DNA from: Acidovorax sp. HDW3
GTDB lineage: Bacteria > Pseudomonadota > Gammaproteobacteria > Burkholderiales > Burkholderiaceae_C
Assembly (NCBI RefSeq): GCF_011303755.1
Contig: NZ_CP049885.1
Location: forward strand, 2,214,001-2,278,000
Direction of reading: 5' to 3'
DNA length: 64,000 nucleotides
The notes under the pieces were generated by a model. The model saw nothing but the letters and a program-made list of their open reading frames with translations. It had not been told where the DNA came from and searched no databases. Both the position numbers and the translations under genes were made by a program. Every line of letters begins with the position of its first letter. Within the stretch, counting starts at the first letter, position 1. Shown piece after piece: positions 58,858 through 64,000 of this stretch.

Positions 58858-59784
58858 TCAGGGTTCCTCGGTGGTGCGGTGTTGGAAATGCCCCCGCCAC
58901 GGCCCGCCCCACAGCCCGCCCCAGCGGCGCGGGGGCATGATGGGGATTGGCGCTGTGCGGATGCTGGTGTGGGTGGCGCTGCACTTGGGTGCGGGTGCCG
59001 CCCAGGCGCAGGTGTATGCCTTGGTGCTGCTGTAGGCGCTTGCGCCGCCGTCTTGGCTGGGGGCGTTGCTGGCGGTGATGGCCAGTTCCATGATGCCGCC
59101 GCTCGTGGCACCCAGAACCCTGTTGTCCAGGCGCCAGGCATCCAGCACGGGCATGTCGGCGTAGCGGGCGATCGATACGCGCACGTCGGTGCGCGCCCCC
59201 AGGGGCCGGCCCACGGGGTAGACAGACAGGGTGCGGCCCGCGCGCAGGGCAAAGGATTCGACGACGCCGTCGCTGCCGGGTACGCCGCTGTAGCCGTCGA
59301 GCATTCCGGCGTCCAGCGCGGGGCCTTTGTCGAGGACGATGGGGCGTAGGTCATTGCCGTGGTACACGCGGTAGAAGTCCACGTGGGCAGGGATGCTCGC
59401 GAGCACCACTTTTGCGATGGCTGGCATTTGCTGTGCATTGACTGTGCGGCCCGGGTCAATGTGCAGCCAAGGGCCGATGTCCTCAATGGTGACGCCGTTG
59501 TATCCCAGCCAGGACATGGCGCGGCGCACGCTAGCTGCTGTGCCTCGCTCCATTAACCATGGTATTGCTGCCGCCAGCAGTTCTGCCGTGGTGGCGAAGT
59601 AGGGGGCGAACTGCGCCACCTGCCACTGCTGTGCCATCCATGGAAGCAGTGTGCTGTTTGTTGCAGTTGACGATGGGTCTGTCGTTGCAGCAAGCGTTTG
59701 CCAGCTGCGCGGGAATGTCGTATCCACCGCACGTTCTAATGCGGTCGATCCTGTTGGCAAGATGGCTCGCACGCTGCTGACCAT
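58858..59784 (-). CDS. I: Baseplate protein gpI
   Basis: 308 residues. ILPTGSTALERAVDTTF... then LPWMAQQWQVAQFAPYF, AIPWLMERGTAASVRRAMSWLGY and the C-terminal beta part. Position between J and the fibre genes matches P2 gpI, of the tail protein I family. The start ATG overlaps the gpJ stop codon by one base. Confidence 0.9.
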   Translation of the reverse strand: MVSSVRAILPTGSTALERAVDTTFPRSWQTLAATTDPSSTATNSTLLPWMAQQWQVAQFAPYFATTAELLAAAIPWLMERGTAASVRRAMSWLGYNGVTIEDIGPWLHIDPGRTVNAQQMPAIAKVVLASIPAHVDFYRVYHGNDLRPIVLDKGPALDAGMLDGYSGVPGSDGVVESFALRAGRTLSVYPVGRPLGARTDVRVSIARYADMPVLDAWRLDNRVLGATSGGIMELAITASNAPSQDGGASAYSSTKAYTCAWAAPAPKCSATHTSIRTAPIPIMPPRRWGGLWGGPWRGHFQHRTTEEP

Positions 59785-60635
59785 TACACAGCGCCCGCAT
59801 CAATGAGGTTCACCGCCCCCATGACTGGGTACTCCCCCACCCCGATGGCAGTGAGTTGCTGTGGTGCAGCAGCATCTGGCCAGTCCACGGCGTGCACGCC
59901 ATTGACGTGCACGATTGTGGTGATCCAAGAGCGGGCGATGCTGCCCTGCAAAGTCCCGATGCTGTCAAATGCGCTCGCCAGTCTTGCCGTGAGCTGTTGC
60001 AGCAGGTCTGCTGGTGCGTTGCGCGTGCGCGTAATACGCGCCGTGATGTTGATGGGCTTTGGCTCAGCAACGGCGACTGACAGCTCTACTCCCAGTGTTT
60101 TTACGTTATCGACATTGAGTGCGTCTTCGACTTGCTGCCGCACTGCGCTCGCTTGCGTCTTGTCTGTCACCCACAGCATGACAAGCACGTGGCCCGGCTG
60201 TGGTTGACTTGCTGCAGCTGATCGCACCGTTGTTGATGCGTTCATGGCGTGGAGCTCGTAGTGTTCTTTTGTCCCTTGTGCGCCCAATGCTGCAATGCGC
60301 AGCTGCAGCCTTGTGCGCAGGCGATCGTCGCTCTCGCCTGGCATTCGCACGACGCCGAAGAGCGCTGCAAGATGGTCGAGGTCTGCGCCGGTGGCAAATG
60401 CCAGCAGGTGCGCGCGCGCAGCGTCGTTGACGCGGGCTCGAAAAAGCAGTTCCCGGTACGCGTGTGCTTCGAGCAGCTTGGTCAGCGGCTCGCTTTCAAG
60501 GTGGATGACGTCTGCCGCTGCAGGGTAGCGTGCAATCAGGTCAGCGCGGTGCGCGTCCAAAATGGTTTCAAAGTCGAGCGGCTCTACGACGCTTGGCGGC
60601 GCGAGGTTGCTCAGCTCTGGCACGGTGGTGCTCAT
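59784..60635 (-). CDS. J: Baseplate protein gpJ
   Basis: 283 residues. Typical gpJ text: DFETILDAHRADLIARYPAAADVIHLESEPLTKLLEAHAYRELLFRARVNDAARAHLLAFATGADLDHLAALFGV, with a C-terminal MPGESDDRLRTRLQL segment. It forms the wedge of the baseplate with W and I. It overlaps W by four bases. Confidence 0.94.
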   Translation of the reverse strand: MSTTVPELSNLAPPSVVEPLDFETILDAHRADLIARYPAAADVIHLESEPLTKLLEAHAYRELLFRARVNDAARAHLLAFATGADLDHLAALFGVVRMPGESDDRLRTRLQLRIAALGAQGTKEHYELHAMNASTTVRSAAASQPQPGHVLVMLWVTDKTQASAVRQQVEDALNVDNVKTLGVELSVAVAEPKPINITARITRTRNAPADLLQQLTARLASAFDSIGTLQGSIARSWITTIVHVNGVHAVDWPDAAAPQQLTAIGVGEYPVMGAVNLIDAGAV

Positions 60636-60985
60636 GTGCTGGCTCCCTGGCTTGACACGTTGATGTTGAGTTTGAGCGGGGCGCGCTGGCTGTTGTTGTG
60701 GCTGCCAATGAGCGTGATTTGTGCTTTTCCTGGTGCCTGTGGGTCGCGGCTGATGCTGATGCGGGTGAGCCTGATGCGCGGCTCCCAGCGCATGAGTGCG
60801 CCGGCGATGGCTGCGTTGATGCGTACCCGCGTGGCCTGGTTGTCTGGCTGGTCGATGAGCGCTGGTACCAGGCTGCCGTAGCTGCGGCGCATGACGCGGC
60901 TCCCGATGGGGGTGCTCAAGATGTCGCCCACGCTTTGGCGCAGGTGCTCCAGCCCTTCAATTGAGCGGCCTGTGCTGCGGTTCAC
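60632..60985 (-). CDS. W: Baseplate protein gpW
   Basis: 117 residues from a GTG start at 60985 that overlaps the gpV stop (GTGA). IEGLEHLRQSVGDILSTPIGSRVMRRSYGSLVPALIDQPDNQATRVRINAAIAGALMRWEPRI is the LysM-like gp25/W signature of contractile tails. GGAGGT precedes the GTG. The upstream in-frame region has no support. Confidence 0.93.
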   Translation of the reverse strand: MNRSTGRSIEGLEHLRQSVGDILSTPIGSRVMRRSYGSLVPALIDQPDNQATRVRINAAIAGALMRWEPRIRLTRISISRDPQAPGKAQITLIGSHNNSQRAPLKLNINVSSQGAST

Positions 60986-61581
60986 AGCGGACCTCCAGTG
61001 TTGCTGGTGCCGCTGCGCACGTCGCTGTGGCGGTGGCCGATGAGGCTGATACCGCCGGCGCGCACGTCTGGCCCGGCGGTGACGCCGCTGCCGTCCACGG
61101 TGAGCCATCCGCCGCCGGCGCTCAGGGTGATGCGCCCGGGCTGCATTTGCACGCTGGTGCCGTCTGCCAGGCGCACGCTGATGTTTTGCTCGATGGTGAT
61201 GCTCAGGGCGCCGGTGGCGCTGTCGTGGCTTGCGCTTTCGGTGTCGCTCAGGTCCAGGCGCGCGGTGGTGGCGCTGTCGCTGCCTTGGGGCTTGGCGTCG
61301 CTGTAGATGCCGGGCAGGGCTACGGCGTTGGTGAGGTCACCGCCCGGGGCCATGACCATGGCCTGCTCGCCCACTACGGGCGGCCACCACTGGCTCCGGC
61401 CTTTGCCGCCGGCGCGTGCGGCTACCCAGGGTATCCAGGTGGTGGTGAGGTCTCCGGTTTTGATGCGGCAGCGCGCCGGGTGGCCGTGGCGCACCTGCAC
61501 GACGGTGCCCACGCGCAGCATGTTTTCCATGCGGCGCACGATTTCGTACGGGCTTTCGGTTTGCGCTGTCGGCTGGTGCAT
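60982..61581 (-). CDS. V: Baseplate spike protein gpV
   Basis: 199 residues. N-terminal OB-fold domain (LRVGTVVQVRHGHPARCRIKTGDLTTTWIPWVAARAGG) and a C-terminal beta-helix (SVRLADGTSVQMQPGRITLSAGG) ending GHRHSDVRSG, the HxH motif that holds the iron at the tip of P2 V. It pierces the outer membrane. The first gene after the S/R group, separated from gpS by an 82-base gap in which I see no gene. Confidence 0.94.
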   Translation of the reverse strand: MHQPTAQTESPYEIVRRMENMLRVGTVVQVRHGHPARCRIKTGDLTTTWIPWVAARAGGKGRSQWWPPVVGEQAMVMAPGGDLTNAVALPGIYSDAKPQGSDSATTARLDLSDTESASHDSATGALSITIEQNISVRLADGTSVQMQPGRITLSAGGGWLTVDGSGVTAGPDVRAGGISLIGHRHSDVRSGTSNTGGPL

Positions 61582-61663
61582 GGGCCAATGCTCAAGGATG
61601 GAGCGGCTTTTTGCACGCGCGGCGCGTTGTGGCTGCGCTGCCCAGTTTTGCGCGGAAGGCGCT

Positions 61664-62311
61664 TTACGCGCGCGCGAGGTGCGCTATCAGGAGCGCTTCG
61701 ATCCTGGCTTTGTCTTGGGCGTTGATGCCCAGCAGTGCGCGCTCTTGGTAGTCGTACTCTGGCCCGCCGGGTTTGACGCGGTCGCGCAGGCCCAGGTGGT
61801 GCACGCGTGCGATGCGTTCGCTGCGCCCTTCGATTTGCACCACGGCCTGTTCTGCTCCGGCGCGCGCTTGCAGGCGGCGGGCGCTTGCCAGGCCGACCAT
61901 CATGGCGTTGGCTTTTTTCTTGCGCGCTGTCTCGCTGCCGGCGCTGTACTTTGGGAGTAGGCGCTGCAGGATGCCTTTTTTTGCGATGGTGCGCAGGCCG
62001 CCGGCCTCTTTGTCGTAGCCGGTGATGTTGCCTTTGCTGCTTTTTTGGTAGCTGCTCATTTCCAGCTCGCGCACGTGGCCGTCGCGGGCTTTGTAGAGCA
62101 CGCGCAGTGGGCGCGGCGCTTTGCGGGCGGTTTTGCGGGCGGCCCAGGCTTGGCCTTCTGGGCCGCGCTGTGCGCGCATTCGCTGTTGGTTGCTTTGGCG
62201 CAGCGCGCGCGCAATTTCCAGGCCCAGGCTGCGCCGCGCGGTGGGCTGGAGCTGGCCCGTGAGCGGGGTGAGCCAGTGCGCGAGCTGTTCGATGTTGAGG
62301 TATGCGCTCAT
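61664..62311 (-). CDS. S: Tail completion protein gpS
   Basis: 215 residues. MSAYLNIEQLAHWLTPLTGQLQPTARRSLGLEIARALRQSNQQRMRAQRGPEGQAWAARK is the start of the phage virion morphogenesis protein family (P2 S). The R/S overlap is ATGA. Start ATG 62311. Confidence 0.9.
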   Translation of the reverse strand: MSAYLNIEQLAHWLTPLTGQLQPTARRSLGLEIARALRQSNQQRMRAQRGPEGQAWAARKTARKAPRPLRVLYKARDGHVRELEMSSYQKSSKGNITGYDKEAGGLRTIAKKGILQRLLPKYSAGSETARKKKANAMMVGLASARRLQARAGAEQAVVQIEGRSERIARVHHLGLRDRVKPGGPEYDYQERALLGINAQDKARIEALLIAHLARA

Positions 62312-62799
62312 CGCGGGTCGTGATCCCAGGTGCCCACGAGCTGGTCGTGCACCCAAAATTCCCAGCGCTCGGGTTTGTCGCCCCAGGTGACGGGCGGCGG
62401 TTCGTCTTTGTGGATGAGCTGCAGCGCCCCGGCGGCGCTGTGGTGCGGGCGGCTGAGGACGGCTTCTGTCAGCTCGATGCTGATGGCGATGTCGGCGGTT
62501 TCTGTGCTTAAAAATTCAGCGTCGAAGTGGACTGCTTTTTCGCGTTTGTCTGGGTTGTCGAAGATGTCGCTTTGGTGGCGCCTTGCCCACAGCAGCAGCG
62601 GCGCCATGATGGCGTCGATGTGGCCGGCGTAGTCGAGCACGAGGATGGTGAGGGTGTAGCGGTATTCAAAGCTGAGGGTGCGCGTGCCGGTGTTGTGCAC
62701 GCTGGCCCCGAGGATGAACATGTTCAGGCGCTCGGGATCGCGCGCGAGTTCGGGCAGGGCGGCGGTGAGCGCCGCGCGCAGGCTATTGGGTTTGAGCAT
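62308..62799 (-). CDS. R: Tail completion protein gpR
   Basis: 163 residues. MLKPNSLRAALTAALPELARDPERLNMFILGASVHNTGTRTLSFEYRYTLTILVLDYAGHIDAIMAPLLLWARRHQSDIF is the family pattern of P2 R. It overlaps the Rz gene by 17 bases and gpS by four. Confidence 0.93.
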   Translation of the reverse strand: MLKPNSLRAALTAALPELARDPERLNMFILGASVHNTGTRTLSFEYRYTLTILVLDYAGHIDAIMAPLLLWARRHQSDIFDNPDKREKAVHFDAEFLSTETADIAISIELTEAVLSRPHHSAAGALQLIHKDEPPPVTWGDKPERWEFWVHDQLVGTWDHDPR

Positions 62800-63322
62800 G
62801 GCGCGCGGCTTGCATCATTTCACGGGCGCTGTCGTACTGGCGCTCGCAGGCGGCGCCGCGCTCGCGGGCGTCGTCAGCTGCTTGCGCCAGTTCTCCCGCT
62901 CTGCTGTCAGCGCGCTCGAACAGCTCGGCCAGCAGTAGCGCGGCTTGATGCCCTGGCGCGCTTGCGGGTTCAGCGCTGCCAGCGCTGGCGGCGCCGGCGC
63001 TGCGCTGGCTGTCAAGGTAGGCGGCGAGGTCTGCGCGCAGGCGCTGGCCAGCAGCGCGAGCGTGGTCAGCGTCGCGGCGCGCAGCGTCGAGCGCTGCTTG
63101 TGCGCGCGCGCCTTGGGCTTGGGTGTCTTCACGGTGTTTTTCCTCCAGGGTGCGGTAGCGGCGCTCGGCTGCGCGCGCTGCCTCAGCAGCAGCGGCGTGT
63201 TCTTGCGCTTGCTCGGTTTTGGTTTTTGCGTTGGCGGTGCGCTCTTGCGCCAGGCGGGTGTTTTGCCAGGCGGCCAGGGCGGCGAGCAGGGCGCAGGCAG
63301 CGAGCAGCAGGCGCGCTGTCAT
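62783..63322 (-). CDS. i-spanin Rz-like (DUF2514)
   Basis: 179 residues. MTARLLLAACALLAALAAW is a single N-terminal membrane anchor, and the rest is a long charged coiled coil (ERTANAKTKTEQAQEHAAAAEAARAAERRYRTLEEK), as in Rz-type spanins that cross the periplasm to meet Rz1 and fuse the membranes in lysis. The start overlaps the lysozyme stop (ATGA). It contains the Rz1 gene in another frame. Confidence 0.85.
   Translation of the reverse strand: MTARLLLAACALLAALAAWQNTRLAQERTANAKTKTEQAQEHAAAAEAARAAERRYRTLEEKHREDTQAQGARAQAALDAARRDADHARAAGQRLRADLAAYLDSQRSAGAASAGSAEPASAPGHQAALLLAELFERADSRAGELAQAADDARERGAACERQYDSAREMMQAARHAQTQ
62815..63132 (-). CDS. o-spanin Rz1-like lipoprotein nested inside the Rz gene
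   Basis: 105 codons from GTG at 63132 in the +1 frame of Rz. The N-terminus (basic, then LRAATLTTLALLASACAQ) ends in a lipobox with Cys as the lipidation site, and the mature chain is Pro/Ala-rich (TSPPTLTASAAPAPP), both typical of Rz1. GGAGG stands 9-10 bases before the GTG. The fully embedded arrangement is that of lambda and P2 LysC. Confidence 0.75.
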   Translation of the reverse strand: MKTPKPKARAHKQRSTLRAATLTTLALLASACAQTSPPTLTASAAPAPPALAALNPQARQGIKPRYCWPSCSSALTAERENWRKQLTTPASAAPPASASTTAPVK

Positions 63323-63846
63323 GGCGTTTGCCCTTGCACCACGGCGCTGCAGGCGCTGTGCCGGGCCTGCTGGCGTGTCCAGACGCCGGCGCAGCGGCGG
63401 TTGCCGGGGGTGCTGCAGTCGTAGCCGGCAGCGTATTTGTAGCGCAGGTAGGCGCCGCAGGCGCCTTGGTAGTCGCCCTGGTTGTACAGGCGGGCCATGC
63501 TTGATTTTTGCCAGGCGCTGCAGCCGTATTGCCCTGCAAAGTCCACGGCTTGGGCGAATTCTGTGGGGTGCATGGGCGTGTCGCCCAGGCTGGTGCGCAC
63601 GCAGGCGCCGTAGCGGTTTTCGAGCTCGTGCTGGGCCAGCTCGGCGGCGCGCTGGCGGCTGATGGGCGCATCCGATAGGCGCACGCGGCGCCCGTCTTCG
63701 TATTGCGTGGCGCCGTGGCCTATGGTGGGCACGTCCCCTTGCGTTGGGATGTAGGCGCTGCCGCTGTAGCCCTCCCAGGCGATCCAGCTGGCGAGGATGG
63801 CTGCGCCCACGTGCAGCAGGCGCGCGGGGATGCGCTCTGCGCTCAT
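63319..63846 (-). CDS. SAR-type endolysin (phage lysozyme, glycoside hydrolase 24)
   Basis: 175 residues. IPARLLHVGAAILASWIAWEGYSG is a signal-anchor-release type N-terminus, with the catalytic Glu at the end (EG) of that helix. The following GDVPTIGHGATQYEDGRRV carries Asp/Thr of the E-D-T triad in the variant seen in some GH24 lysozymes. It degrades peptidoglycan after the holin collapses the membrane potential. It starts inside the stop of the holin gene (ATGA). Confidence 0.88.
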   Translation of the reverse strand: MSAERIPARLLHVGAAILASWIAWEGYSGSAYIPTQGDVPTIGHGATQYEDGRRVRLSDAPISRQRAAELAQHELENRYGACVRTSLGDTPMHPTEFAQAVDFAGQYGCSAWQKSSMARLYNQGDYQGACGAYLRYKYAAGYDCSTPGNRRCAGVWTRQQARHSACSAVVQGQTP

Positions 63847-64000
63847 GCCTTGCCTTCTGGGGTGTTTGTGCCTGGGCCTGCCTTGCGATCGGCGCGGTCT
63901 TGGGCTTCGTTGCGCCACTTCCAGGCCAGGTACAGCAGTTGCACCAGCACGTAGGTAATGGTCAAGGCGGTGGCGGTGGACGTCAGTGTCCAGCCGTTGG
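63843..64000 (-). CDS. Holin, C-terminal part
   Basis: The last 51 codons of a membrane protein that enters at the right edge: NGWTLTSTATALTITYVLVQ, then LLYLAWKWRNEAQDRADRKAG, one membrane helix followed by a basic tail. This matches the C-terminus of P2-like phage holins of this size class. The stop overlaps the endolysin start. The rest is outside the window. Confidence 0.82.
   Translation of the reverse strand, partial: NGWTLTSTATALTITYVLVQLLYLAWKWRNEAQDRADRKAGPGTNTPEGKA

Larger units (their letters stand above)
33318..64000. mobile_element. P2-like prophage, left end at tRNA-Ser, right end outside the window
   Basis: From integrase to holin this stretch holds the early and regulatory genes on both strands and the P2 late tail/lysis block in P2 order on the minus strand (holin, lysozyme, Rz/Rz1, R, S, V, W, J, I, fibres, FI, FII, E, E', T, U, D), with gpA and an Ogr/Delta-type gene. 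The left boundary is placed in the 3' part of tRNA-Ser by the integrase position; it is an estimate because the matching right repeat is not visible. Capsid, portal and terminase genes would follow to the right. No gene in it looks broken, so it may be intact. Confidence 0.9.

Noticed and set aside
52548-61663. Ogr-type boxes (TGT-N12-ACA) upstream of FI and V
   Set aside because: The minus-strand regions before FI and V contain no TGT at a suitable distance; late promoter sites were not assigned.
1-64000. CRISPR arrays and insertion sequences
   Set aside because: No regularly spaced direct repeats and no transposase-like protein were found in the window.

Overview
The window reads as the chromosome of a GC-rich betaproteobacterium of the Comamonadaceae (Acidovorax/Alicycliphilus-like), carrying a P2-like prophage in its right half. 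The assignment rests on the gene orders rpsP-rimM-trmD-rplS, lolC-lolD and rpfE-like-recJ, on a CobD/CbiB-like protein next to a CoA-pyrophosphatase, on many genes that start a few bases after a TACAAT/TAGAAT-type -10 box, and on an interspersed repeat that I associate with this family from memory. No database was searched.

Host part, 1 to about 33,340. The order is: uvrD (cut by the left edge), guaC, an alpha/beta-hydrolase whose nucleophile serine is replaced by glycine, a beta-hydroxyacid dehydrogenase, tRNA-Lys(CTT), a Bcr/CflA exporter, a GGDEF protein with a duplicated sensor unit, a RhlE-type RNA helicase, an orphan Liv-type binding protein, orn, an M48 protease overlapping a pterin dehydratase overlapping rsgA, the CobD/CbiB-like gene, a Nudix CoA hydrolase, the rpsP-rimM-trmD-rplS operon, lolD/lolC, rpfE-like/recJ, an acyltransferase, three tandem chemoreceptors, a PHP phosphoesterase, a YciO-type protein, an M50 protease, trpS, a DUF3334/CheX-like protein and tRNA-Ser(TGA).

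Prophage part, about 33,320 to beyond the right edge. A tyrosine integrase sits beside tRNA-Ser. Next come a KilA-N antirepressor-type gene with a c4-like antisense RNA in its leader, a toxin-antitoxin pair, an AlpA-like regulator, small early genes, the HUH replication initiator gpA, an Ogr/Delta-type activator, small DNA-binding proteins and an XRE/S24 repressor with two operators. A cargo segment follows with two unknown proteins and a second HigBA pair. The remainder is the P2 tail and lysis block on the minus strand, read from right to left: holin (cut by the edge), SAR lysozyme, Rz with nested Rz1, R, S, V, W, J, I, fibre genes, FI, FII, E with E' by -1 frameshift, T, U, D. Capsid and terminase genes and the right attachment site lie outside the window.

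The control logic that can be read from the prophage is as follows. The S24 repressor binds between the divergent early genes. A related half-operator lies at the antirepressor locus. The antirepressor mRNA leader is a perfect-looking target, in three blocks, for a short RNA transcribed just upstream of it. An Ogr-type protein would switch on the late block, although I could not find its binding boxes.
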